Source of the DNA: Gemmatimonadota bacterium
Lineage (GTDB): Bacteria > Gemmatimonadota > Gemmatimonadetes > Gemmatimonadales > Gemmatimonadaceae
Assembly (NCBI GenBank): GCA_028287225.1
Contig: JAQBPZ010000388.1
Coordinates: forward strand, 1-9,278
Reading direction: 5' to 3'
DNA length: 9,278 nucleotides
The notes beneath the pieces were generated by a model. The model was given only the letters and a program-made list of their open reading frames with translations, had not been told where the DNA came from and made no database searches. The position numbers and the translations under genes are program-made. Positions 1-6,013 of the stretch are shown here, piece by piece (position 1 is the first letter of the stretch; every line of letters starts with the position of its first letter).

Positions 1-1820
1 TCGTCGCCGTTGACGCTGGACCGCTCGGCATTGATGGCGCCGGTGAGCAGGAGGCGCTCGTTCAGCATCAGGACTTCTTCCTGTGCGAAGTACGCGAAGT
101 CCTTGACGAGGAACTGCTGCTCGTCGATTCCCTGCACCACGCCGTAGTTCACGTTGGAGACGCCGGCGGGGAAGTTGCGGCCCTGGCTGACGAGACCATC
201 GTACTGACGGCGCTCCTGGCGCAGGCCGAACGAGGTCGTCGCCGTCGCGATGTCGGCGATGAACTTGTGCGCGCCCGAGAGGTTCAGGTTGGCGTTGACG
301 TTCTGGCGCTTGTTGTTGACGATCGTGCCCGGCTGGCCGTCGTTGGGCTCGAAGAACACCTCGGGCGGCGACGTCAGCTTCGAGTTGTACGAGTACGCGT
401 CCACTCCGCCGATGAAGGTGAAGTCGAGCGTCTGGCGGGAGGACGTGAACGCCGTCAGCGTCGTGTTGAAGCTGCCGATGTAGCGGTAGACATCTTCCGG
501 GTTCTTGATCAGGTCCGCGTTCTGGAACGGATTGGAGCCCGAGGTCAGGTACGGGTTCGGCTGGCTGGCAGCGAGGTCGATCCAGCTCGGCGTGGCCGAG
601 AAGATGTCGCCGGGCGAGACGATGTCCTGGTTGTCGTTGCCCGAGATGCCGCGATCGGTCAGCGAGTGGACGAACTCGTTGTTGGAGCGGAAGACGAGGC
701 GCGAGCCGATGGTCTGGCCGAGGTTGGCCGTGACCGACTGCTTGGCGTAGTACGAGTTGCGCTGGATCGCGTTGTCGCGCTTCGCGAGGCCGCCCACGTA
801 GAACGTCGTGCCGCCGTTGCCGCCGCGCAGCGAGAGGTTGGACTCGTACGAGAGCGGGTTGCCGCTGTAGAACTGCTGCTCGAAGTCGTTGCACGCGCCG
901 CCGTGGGCGGTGTAGTCCGCCACGTCGAAGCCGGCGGACGCGACCTCGGCCGCCGAGCCGAAGCAGCGGATGCCGAGCTTGTTGGACAGCGAGAACTGGC
1001 CGACGCGCTGCGTCAGGCTGGCCTGCGGACGGCCCTGCACGCCACGCTTCGTCGTGATCACGATGACGCCGTTCGACGCCTTGGAACCGTAGATCGCACC
1101 GGCCGACGCGCCCTTGAGGACTTCGATGCTCTCGATGTCCTGGGGGTTGAGGTCGGCGATACGGTTGACCGGCTGGTCCTGGCTGTTGGTGATGCCGGCC
1201 CCGGCATTCGTGATGCCGTTGATGCCCGACGCGATCGACGAGTTGTTGGCCAGCACGCCGTCGATGACGTAGAGCGGGCTGGACGACGCGTTGATCGACG
1301 TCACGCCGCGGAGCTGGATCTGCGATCCGCCGCCCGGCGCGCCCGAGTTCGTCGAGATCACGGCGCCCGGAATCTTGCCCTGGAGCGCGTTCTCGATGGT
1401 CGGGGTCGGCGCGCGGTTGAGCTGCTCGCCGCTCACGACGGCCACGGCGTTCGCCGCGTTGGCGCTCGAGACCGACGTCGTCGTGCCTGTAATGACCTGC
1501 GTCTCGAGCTGCAGCACGTCGCGCTCGAGGCGGATGTCCACGTTGTCGGTCGTCGCCGAGATCGGCTGCGTGACGCGGCGGAAGCCGAGGCGGCGCACGA
1601 CGAGCACCTGCGCGCCTGCGGGGACGTTCGCGAGGGTGAACCGGCCGTCCTCGGCCGTGTAGCCACCAATCGTCGTGCCCTGGACATTCACACTGGCCGA
1701 CGCAATCGGCTCACCGGCGGGCCCAGTCACTCGACCGGCCACACGCCGCTGCGCCGACGCCTCCGCGCTGACGCACAGCGTCAGCAGGAGTGTCAGAACC
1801 CACAATCCGAACTTCCTCAC
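1..1820 (-). CDS. SusC/RagA-family TonB-dependent outer-membrane receptor, C-terminus cut off by window edge
   Basis: TonB-linked outer-membrane transporter of the SusC/RagA type, which takes up oligosaccharides, peptides or other nutrients together with a SusD-like lipoprotein. About 606 residues are visible and the frame is still open at the left edge; family members are usually near 1000 residues, so the later barrel strands are missing. A signal peptide (about residues 1-24, MRKFGLWVLTLLL..., ending near ASA-Q) is followed by a carboxypeptidase-regulatory-like beta domain (about 25-105) and the plug (about 115-260), with SPLYVIDGV at 181-189 and the family signature IESIEVLKGASAGAIYG then NGVIVITTKRG at about 229-260. 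The rest is barrel-type sequence. I chose GTG at 1820 because GGAGG lies 4 nt upstream and the signal peptide starts cleanly there. An in-frame ATG at 1844 would add eight residues and has no visible ribosome site. Substrate is unknown; any SusD partner would lie to the left, outside the window. Confidence 0.93.
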   Translation of the reverse strand, partial: MRKFGLWVLTLLLTLCVSAEASAQRRVAGRVTGPAGEPIASASVNVQGTTIGGYTAEDGRFTLANVPAGAQVLVVRRLGFRRVTQPISATTDNVDIRLERDVLQLETQVITGTTTSVSSANAANAVAVVSGEQLNRAPTPTIENALQGKIPGAVISTNSGAPGGGSQIQLRGVTSINASSSPLYVIDGVLANNSSIASGINGITNAGAGITNSQDQPVNRIADLNPQDIESIEVLKGASAGAIYGSKASNGVIVITTKRGVQGRPQASLTQRVGQFSLSNKLGIRCFGSAAEVASAGFDVADYTAHGGACNDFEQQFYSGNPLSYESNLSLRGGNGGTTFYVGGLAKRDNAIQRNSYYAKQSVTANLGQTIGSRLVFRSNNEFVHSLTDRGISGNDNQDIVSPGDIFSATPSWIDLAASQPNPYLTSGSNPFQNADLIKNPEDVYRYIGSFNTTLTAFTSSRQTLDFTFIGGVDAYSYNSKLTSPPEVFFEPNDGQPGTIVNNKRQNVNANLNLSGAHKFIADIATATTSFGLRQERRQYDGLVSQGRNFPAGVSNVNYGVVQGIDEQQFLVKDFAYFAQEEVLMLNERLLLTGAINAERSSVNGD

Positions 1821-1949
1821 ATCGCCTCCGAGAACGATAGGCATGGACGGGCCGGACGGAGATGTCCGGCGACCGCTGCAGCAAGAGACTCCGGGACATT
1901 ACGGCCGGCCACATCTGTTCGGATGCGACGAAAAGTCCCGCCCCGGGGA
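1821..1949 (-). other. Predicted 5' untranslated leader of the SusC-type gene
   Basis: If transcription begins near 1949 from the promoter at 1956-1984, the mRNA has a leader of about 130 nt. It holds the Shine-Dalgarno GGAGG just before the GTG start and one clear inverted repeat, CCGGAC/GTCCGG with a 6-nt loop (1852-1869), which could form a small hairpin about 30 nt before the start codon. I recognise no riboswitch or leader peptide. Confidence 0.4.
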
Positions 1950-1955
1950 TGCACT

Positions 1956-1984
1956 GTTCTAAGGTTCTGGTCGGTTCCTGTCAA
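1956..1984 (-). promoter_or_regulatory. Sigma-70-like promoter for the SusC-type gene
   Basis: On the minus strand there is a perfect TTGACA (1984-1979), a 17-bp spacer, and TAGAAC (1961-1956), which matches the -10 consensus at four of six positions. It lies downstream of the yceI terminator and upstream of the receptor gene, where a promoter is needed. The predicted transcription start is near 1949. Assignment is by motif and spacing only. Confidence 0.55.
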
Positions 1985-2055
1985 CGACCACATGCATTGC
2001 GGTGGCATGCGGGAGAGGGTCGCCCCCGTCAGGGGCGCGGTCCAGTGGGTGACGC

Positions 2056-2092
2056 AAAACGGGGCGCCCACCGGCTGGTGGGCGCCCCGTTT
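2056..2092 (-). terminator. Intrinsic terminator of the yceI-family gene
   Basis: A perfect 16-bp inverted repeat (2057-2072 with 2077-2092, arm AAACGGGGCGCCCACC) closes a 4-nt loop. On the minus strand it is followed by TTTTGC, and it begins 19 nt after the yceI stop codon. Read on the plus strand the hairpin is followed only by TTTCGG, so it could act weakly in both directions, but no plus-strand gene needs it. Confidence 0.88.
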
Positions 2093-2111
2093 CGGTCATC
2101 GTGACCGGAGA

Positions 2112-2708
2112 TCAGCGCTTTACGCTGTTCGCCTCGACGTTGATCTCGACCTTCACCTCGTCACCCAGAACTGCGCCGCCGCCTTCAGCGGCCCGGTTCC
2201 ACTTCACGCCGTAGTCCATGCGGTTCACGGTCGTGGTCGCCTCGAAGCCGACCCGCTGTCCGTCCGCCGTGTTCATCCGCCCCGAGAAATGACCCTCGAG
2301 CACCGCGGGCCGCGTCACGCCACGGATCGTCAGGTTGCCGAAGATGCGGGCATCGTCACCCTTCCGCTCCACGCGCGTGCTGCGGAAGTGGATCGTCGGG
2401 AAGCTGTCGGCCGCGAAGAAGTCGCTCGACCGGAGGTGTGCATCCCGCTTGTCGTTGTCCGTGGAGATGCTCGCCGTCGCGATGGTGACGTCGACGACCG
2501 CGTCCTGCCAGGCGTCGGGGGAGGCGGTGATGGTGCCCTTCACGTCCTTGAACGTCCCGCGGACCTTCGAGACGAAGTGCCGGATCTGGAACGAGACCCC
2601 GGAATGCACCGGGTCGATGTTGAAGGTCACGGGCGCCGCGACCGGTGCGGACACCGGGAGCGAGAGGGCGGGAACCAGCAGCAGGCCGGCGAACAGGCGA
2701 GCGATCAT
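2112..2708 (-). CDS. Secreted YceI-family lipid/isoprenoid-binding protein
   Basis: YceI-like protein of 198 residues, the usual size for the family. The family folds as a lipocalin-like beta-barrel that binds polyisoprenoids or other amphiphiles in the periplasm; the ligand here is unknown. Residues 1 to about 25 form a signal peptide (MIARLFAGLLLVPALSLPV..., Ala-rich cleavage region). Family motifs are DPVHSGVSFQIRHF at 32-45, RSSDFFAADSFPTIHF at about 93-108, LTIRGVTRPAVLE at about 126-138, NRMDYGVKW at about 162-170 and LGDEVKVEI near the C-terminus. The ATG at 2708 has only a closely spaced GAGG (3 nt away), but the signal peptide begins there and I see no better start. The gene stands alone, with its own operator-like palindrome upstream and its own terminator downstream, and is probably monocistronic. 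Some YceI genes sit next to MarR-type or cytochrome b561 genes; neither is in this window. Confidence 0.93.
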   Translation of the reverse strand: MIARLFAGLLLVPALSLPVSAPVAAPVTFNIDPVHSGVSFQIRHFVSKVRGTFKDVKGTITASPDAWQDAVVDVTIATASISTDNDKRDAHLRSSDFFAADSFPTIHFRSTRVERKGDDARIFGNLTIRGVTRPAVLEGHFSGRMNTADGQRVGFEATTTVNRMDYGVKWNRAAEGGGAVLGDEVKVEINVEANSVKR

Positions 2709-2750
2709 GAGCCTCGGGGAGGATGGAAGAGCATGGAACGGACAGCCTAA

Positions 2751-2768
2751 TAGTCTACGTGTAAACTA
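2751..2768. promoter_or_regulatory. Operator-like palindrome upstream of the yceI-family gene
   Basis: TAGTCTAC-GT-GTAAACTA is an inverted repeat whose 8-bp arms match at seven of eight positions around a 2-bp centre. It sits 43 bp upstream of the yceI start codon in the most AT-rich stretch of the window, where the promoter should be. On the minus strand a -10-like TAGACT or TATTAG lies inside or beside the repeat, so a bound repressor would block the promoter. The size and symmetry suit a dimeric winged-helix regulator such as MarR; the regulator is not visible and that family is a guess. Confidence 0.5.
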
Positions 2769-2801
2769 ATTAGTTCCCCAGGCGACCATTTCCGTCTGAT
2801 C

Positions 2802-2818
2802 CCGGGGCCATGCCCCGG
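2802..2818 (-). terminator. GC-rich hairpin after phhA, possible weak terminator
   Basis: Inverted repeat CCGGGGC-CAT-GCCCCGG (7-bp stem, 3-nt loop), beginning 31 nt after the phhA stop codon. No U-tract follows on the minus strand, so it is not a canonical intrinsic terminator. It may stabilise the phhA 3' end or assist Rho-dependent termination. Confidence 0.35.
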
Positions 2819-2849
2819 CTGTACGCGCCCCCGGACATAGACGTTGCGC

Positions 2850-3608
2850 TCAGCCCAGACCGAGCTGGCGGGCTGCGTCGTCCACCGCCTGGAACAGCTG
2901 CCCGAAGTCCTCGACCACGAACAGGACGTCCTGCATCCGGTCGATCTCGAACGGCTGGGCGAGCACGGCATCGAGGGTGAAGGGGCGCCGGTCGCAGCCG
3001 GCACCCAGGGCATTCGCCGCGTCCCCGTGCGACGAGATGAGTCCCGAGCCGTAGACCTTCACCATCCCCCCCTCGCGCACCAGCCCGAACTCCACCGTGA
3101 ACCAGAACAGGCGCGCCATGGCCTCCACATCCGCGTCGCTGCGGGCCCGCGACGCCAGCTGCCCGAACCGGTGCAGGAAATCGGCGAAGACCGGGTCCGC
3201 GTGCAGCGGCACGTGCCCGAACACGTCGTGGAAGATGTCGGGCTCGGGGAGGTAGTCGAGCTGGGCCAGCGGGCGCACGGTGACCGTGGTGGGAAAGCGG
3301 CGGTCGGCGAGGCAGGCGAAGAAGTCGCGCGCCGGCAGGAACCCCGAGACCGGCACCGCCCGCCAGCCGGTGCGCGGGCGCAGGGCGGCGTTCACGACTT
3401 CGAGATCCGGCACGCGCGTGGCGCCGAGCCCGATCACCGCCGCGCCGTCCAGGAAGACGCGGCTCCCGGTGTCGCGCAGCGTCCCCATCCGGCGCTCGTA
3501 GAGGAGGGACCAGGCGAGGTGGTTCTCGTCGGTGTATGCCGCCCAGTCCTGCTCGACGAAGGTGGCCGGAGCGGGAGCGTGAAGATGGGCGCAGAGCGTG
3601 TCCTGCAT
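2850..3608 (-). CDS. phhA: Phenylalanine 4-monooxygenase (phenylalanine hydroxylase)
   Basis: Cytosolic non-haem iron, pterin-dependent aromatic amino acid hydroxylase that converts L-phenylalanine to L-tyrosine with O2 and tetrahydropterin. It has 252 residues, the short single-domain bacterial form without an N-terminal ACT regulatory domain. The iron-binding triad is visible: His127 and His132 in PDIFHDVFGHVPL, and Glu173 in FWFTVEFGLV. Other family stretches are LDYLPEPD at 118-124 and MVKVYGSGLISS at 182-193. The ATG at 3608 has GAGGA 6 nt upstream. The gene lies directly behind a leader reading frame with three Tyr codons and a strong terminator, so it is probably controlled by transcription attenuation. 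That argues for a tyrosine-supplying role here rather than the purely catabolic one known from pseudomonads. No pterin carbinolamine dehydratase (phhB) gene follows, although many bacteria have it beside phhA. The reading is secure; the physiological role is inferred. Confidence 0.96.
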   Translation of the reverse strand: MQDTLCAHLHAPAPATFVEQDWAAYTDENHLAWSLLYERRMGTLRDTGSRVFLDGAAVIGLGATRVPDLEVVNAALRPRTGWRAVPVSGFLPARDFFACLADRRFPTTVTVRPLAQLDYLPEPDIFHDVFGHVPLHADPVFADFLHRFGQLASRARSDADVEAMARLFWFTVEFGLVREGGMVKVYGSGLISSHGDAANALGAGCDRRPFTLDAVLAQPFEIDRMQDVLFVVEDFGQLFQAVDDAARQLGLG

Positions 3609-3631
3609 GGGAGATCCTCGGTGACGGAGAC

Positions 3632-3664
3632 AAAAAAAGCGGCCCGTGCGAGTGCACGGGCCGC
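3632..3664 (-). terminator. Intrinsic terminator in the phhA leader (attenuator terminator)
   Basis: A perfect 11-bp inverted repeat (3639-3649 with 3654-3664, arm GCGGCCCGTGC) with loop ACTC on the minus strand is followed immediately by seven T (3638-3632). The end of the T-run is only 23 nt before the phhA ATG and 12 nt before its ribosome site. It lies downstream of the phhA promoter and the leader peptide, so it interrupts phhA transcription. It could additionally stop read-through from the paa operon. Confidence 0.92.
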
Positions 3665-3755
3665 GGACGAACGAGAGGGTATGCCTGACGCGCTACTCGC
3701 GCGTACGCCTCCGCTGCCGGCCCGTGGGGGTCGGATAGCGGTAATAGCGGGCGGC
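3632..3755 (-). promoter_or_regulatory. Candidate tyrosine-responsive ribosome-mediated attenuator of phhA
   Basis: Four RNA segments are arranged as in the trp attenuator. Segment 1, GCCGCCCG (3755-3748), lies just before the Tyr codons. Segment 2, CACGGGCCG (3726-3718), lies just after them. Segments 3 (3664-3654) and 4 (3649-3639) form the terminator. Segment 2 repeats nine bases of segment 4 exactly, so it can pair with segment 3 over 9 bp (antiterminator). Segment 1 can pair with segment 2 as two 4-bp blocks with one bulged C, placing the Tyr codons in the loop. A ribosome halted at Tyr10 or Tyr11 would cover segment 1, free segment 2 and prevent termination. A ribosome that reaches the stop codon lets 1:2 and 3:4 form. 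The pairings are seen in the sequence; the regulation is inferred. Confidence 0.68.
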
Positions 3756-3773
3756 GAGAAGGGCGGCGGACAT
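3693..3773 (-). CDS. Tyr-containing leader peptide of phhA (26 residues)
   Basis: A short reading frame beginning MSAALLAARYYRYPTPTG and ending with an Arg-rich tail (RQRRRTRE) before TAG. Tyr codons are at 10, 11 and 13 (3746-3744, 3743-3741, 3737-3735), so three of four consecutive codons encode the product of PhhA. An in-frame ATG at 3782 would give 29 residues. The ATG at 3773 is preferred because it falls where transcription should begin, 7 nt after the -10 hexamer, so translation may be leaderless; I see no Shine-Dalgarno sequence. The likely function is in cis, as a sensor of charged tRNA-Tyr, rather than as a stable product. The alternative is that the frame is a chance opening, but its fit to the RNA pairings and terminator argues against that. 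Confidence 0.65.
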   Translation of the reverse strand: MSAALLAARYYRYPTPTGRQRRRTRE

Positions 3774-3780
3774 GGTACGC

Positions 3781-3809
3781 ATAGTGAAGCCGTGAACGCC
3801 AGATGTCAA
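3781..3809 (-). promoter_or_regulatory. Promoter for the phhA leader
   Basis: Perfect TTGACA at 3809-3804, a 17-bp spacer and CACTAT at 3786-3781. The -10 matches consensus at only three positions but keeps the important A at position 2 and T at position 6. The first ATG after the usual 7-nt discriminator is at 3773, which predicts a leaderless or nearly leaderless transcript for the leader peptide. The promoter lies wholly in the gap between paaZ and phhA, so phhA can be transcribed independently of the paa operon. Confidence 0.55.
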
Positions 3810-3816
3810 CCCTGGA

Positions 3817-3834
3817 CAGACGGACATCCGTCTG
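3817..3834. promoter_or_regulatory. Perfect 18-bp palindrome upstream of the phhA promoter
   Basis: CAGACGGA-CA-TCCGTCTG has perfect 8-bp arms around a 2-bp centre. It ends 7 bp upstream of the -35 box of the phhA promoter, with its centre about 52 bp upstream of the predicted start, a common position for an activator site. It also begins 10 nt after the paaZ stop codon, so as RNA it would form a 7-bp hairpin at the paa mRNA 3' end, but no U-tract follows. Operator and weak terminator are both possible, and not exclusive. Confidence 0.45.
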
Positions 3835-3844
3835 CTCGCCGTGT

Positions 3845-6013
3845 TCAACTCATCCGCGCCGCCGCGTCTCCCGGCTGCGTCTTCTCCATCACTTCCGGCG
3901 CGCGCACTGCTGCCGGCGCCTCCGCGGCCAGTGCCGCGGCGAGCAGCGTCGGGCTGGACGGCAGGTGTGCGCCGCGCTTCTGGCGCACCAGAGTGAGGAT
4001 CGTGTAGACCGCCACCGGCTCGCCATCCTGGTTCGTGACTTCCACGTCCCAGTGCACCACCCCCTGCGGCACCTGTCCCTCGCGGTCCTCCTTCTCCGTC
4101 TTCTGCTTGCAGGTGAGGCGCGCCTGGATGGTGTCGCCGATGTACACGGGCTTCACGAAGCGCAGCCCCTCCAGCCCGTAGTTCGCCAGCACCGGACCCG
4201 GCGCGGGATCCACGAACAGCCCCGCCGCCGCCGACAGGACGAAGTAGCCGTGCGCCACGCGCCGCTCGAACAGCGACTCGCGGGCCGCGACGTCGTCCAT
4301 GTGCGCGTAGAAGAAGTCGCCGGAGATCCCCGCGAAACTGACCACGTCGCTCTCGGTGACGGTGCGCCGGTGCGTCAGCAGCGTCTCGCCCACCTGCAGC
4401 TCGTCGAAGTACTTCCTGAACGGATGGATGCGGTCGTGCACCTCCGAGGCGCCTCGGCTCCACTCGTGCGTCACCGCCGCGACGGTCTGCGGCGATCCCT
4501 GCACCGCCGTGCGCTGCATGTAATGCAGCACGCCGCGCACCCCGCCCATCTCCTCGCCCCCGCCCGCGCGCCCGGGCCCGCCGTGCACGAGGTGCGGCAT
4601 CGGGGAGCCGTGGCCGGTGGACTCCTTCGCGCTGTGGCGGTTCACCACCATGAGGCGCCCGTGGTACGCCGCCGTGCCGAGCACGAGCTCGCGCGTCACG
4701 TCGTCCCGCGCGGTGAAGAGGGAGCCGACCAGGCTGCCCTTGCCGAGCTTCGCCAGCGCGATGGCTTCGTCGACCGAGCCGTAGGGCATCACGGTGTTCA
4801 CCGGCCCGAACGCCTCCACGTCGTGCGGCTCCAGGCGGTCGAACGGCCGGTCGTTGTACAGCAGCATGGTCGGGAAGAACGCCCCCTTGTCGGCGTCGGC
4901 CCCGATCACGTCCAGCGTGCCCGGCCCGCCGAAGACGAGCTCCGTCGCCTTGCGCAGCCGCTCCACGCTCCGCTCCACCTCCTTCACCTGCGACCGGCCG
5001 GCGAGGGGGCCCATGCGAACATCCTTGAGTCGCGGATCACCAACCGTCACTCCCGAAAGTCGTTTCCTGAGCGCCGCGGTGACCGCGTCCACGAACGGCG
5101 CCGGCACGAGGGTGCGGCGGATCGCGGTGCATTTCTGCCCCGCCTTCACCGTCATCTCGCGCGCGACCTCCTTGATGAACAGGTCGAACTCCTCGCTGCC
5201 CGGCGCGGCGTCGGGGCCGAGCATGGAGAAGTTGAGCGAGTCGGCCTCCTGGTTGAAGCGGACGCTGTTCTCGAGCACCGCCTTGCCGGACTTCAGCATC
5301 AGCCCCGTGGATGCGGAGCCGGTGAACGCCACGGAGTCCTGGCAGGTGAGGTGGTCCAGCAGGTCGCCGGCGCTGCCGCAGATGAGCTGGAACGTCCCCG
5401 CCGGCAGCAGGCCGGAGGCGACCATCGCCCGGGCGACGGCTTCCGTGAGGAAGCTCGTGACGGTCGCCGGCTTCACGATGCTCGGCACGCCGGCGAGGAA
5501 CGACGTCGCGAACTTCTCCAGCATCCCCCACACGGGGAAGTTGAAGGCGTTGATCTGGACGGCGACGCCCTCCATGGGCACGCAGATGTGGCGCCCGATG
5601 AAGGTGCCGCCCTTGCTCAGCGCCTCCGGGCCGCCGTCCACGTAGTACGTCTCGTCCGGAAACTCGCGCCGGCCTCGGCTCGCATACGCGAAGAGCGTCC
5701 CGATGCCCCCGTCGATGTCGATCCACGAGTCCCCGCGGGTGGCGCCGGTCCAGCTCGACACCGCGTAGAACTCCTCCTTGCGAGCCGTGAGGTACTGCGC
5801 GAGCGCCTTGAGCACGCGGGCGCGCTGGTGAAAGGTCATGCGGCGCAGCGCCGGTCCACCCACGGTGCGGCCGTGCTCGAGCATCGCCTTGAAGTCGAGG
5901 CCATCGCTCGACGCGACGGCGATCTCCTCCCCGTTCACGGCATCGAGCAGCGTCGTCCCCTTCCCCTTTCCCTCGACCCACTCGCCGAGCGCGTAGTTCT
6001 GCAGGCGTTTCAC
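3845..6013 (-). CDS. paaZ: Bifunctional oxepin-CoA hydrolase / 3-oxo-5,6-dehydrosuberyl-CoA semialdehyde dehydrogenase
   Basis: Cytosolic phenylacetate-pathway enzyme. Its hydratase domain opens the oxepin-CoA ring, and its aldehyde dehydrogenase domain oxidises the resulting semialdehyde to 3-oxo-5,6-dehydrosuberyl-CoA with NADP. There are 722 residues, against 681 in E. coli PaaZ. The dehydrogenase domain covers about 1-515, with Glu256 in RFNQEADSLN and the nucleophile Cys295 in AGQKCTAIRR, the same numbers as the E. coli catalytic residues. The MaoC-like hydratase domain covers about 530-680, with the Asp566/His571 pair in SGDFFYAHMD. Both active sites look intact. About 40 residues after 680 form an extra Ala-rich tail. 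The GTG at 6013 overlaps the paaY stop (GTGA) and has GGAGAGAGA 7 nt upstream; an ATG far upstream in the same frame would run across paaY. It is the last gene of the paa operon. Confidence 0.95.
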   Translation of the reverse strand: MKRLQNYALGEWVEGKGKGTTLLDAVNGEEIAVASSDGLDFKAMLEHGRTVGGPALRRMTFHQRARVLKALAQYLTARKEEFYAVSSWTGATRGDSWIDIDGGIGTLFAYASRGRREFPDETYYVDGGPEALSKGGTFIGRHICVPMEGVAVQINAFNFPVWGMLEKFATSFLAGVPSIVKPATVTSFLTEAVARAMVASGLLPAGTFQLICGSAGDLLDHLTCQDSVAFTGSASTGLMLKSGKAVLENSVRFNQEADSLNFSMLGPDAAPGSEEFDLFIKEVAREMTVKAGQKCTAIRRTLVPAPFVDAVTAALRKRLSGVTVGDPRLKDVRMGPLAGRSQVKEVERSVERLRKATELVFGGPGTLDVIGADADKGAFFPTMLLYNDRPFDRLEPHDVEAFGPVNTVMPYGSVDEAIALAKLGKGSLVGSLFTARDDVTRELVLGTAAYHGRLMVVNRHSAKESTGHGSPMPHLVHGGPGRAGGGEEMGGVRGVLHYMQRTAVQGSPQTVAAVTHEWSRGASEVHDRIHPFRKYFDELQVGETLLTHRRTVTESDVVSFAGISGDFFYAHMDDVAARESLFERRVAHGYFVLSAAAGLFVDPAPGPVLANYGLEGLRFVKPVYIGDTIQARLTCKQKTEKEDREGQVPQGVVHWDVEVTNQDGEPVAVYTILTLVRQKRGAHLPSSPTLLAAALAAEAPAAVRAPEVMEKTQPGDAAARMS

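Noticed and set aside
1817..1912. Short minus-strand frame ending in a stop (TGA) that overlaps the receptor's GTG start (GTGA)
   Set aside because: It could be a coupled upstream peptide, but I see no ribosome site, no amino-acid bias and no family resemblance, and its longer form runs back through the yceI terminator. Probably chance.
2021..2037. Hairpin CGCCCC-CGTCA-GGGGCG near the yceI terminator
   Set aside because: Only a 6-bp stem, with no U-tract on either strand, and a far stronger terminator lies 20 bp away.
267..2750. Very long plus-strand open frame (over 800 codons) opposite the receptor and yceI genes
   Set aside because: Composition is almost all Arg, Val, Ala, Asp and Gly repeats with no recognisable motif, and it runs antisense through two clear genes, an intergenic region and a terminator. 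It is a product of high GC content.
3632..3664. Hairpin plus U-run considered only as the terminator of the paa operon
   Set aside because: It is about 180 nt past the paaZ stop, downstream of a good promoter, and 23 nt from the phhA start, and a leader segment exactly repeats nine bases of its 3' arm. Attenuator is the better reading, though read-through termination may be a second use.
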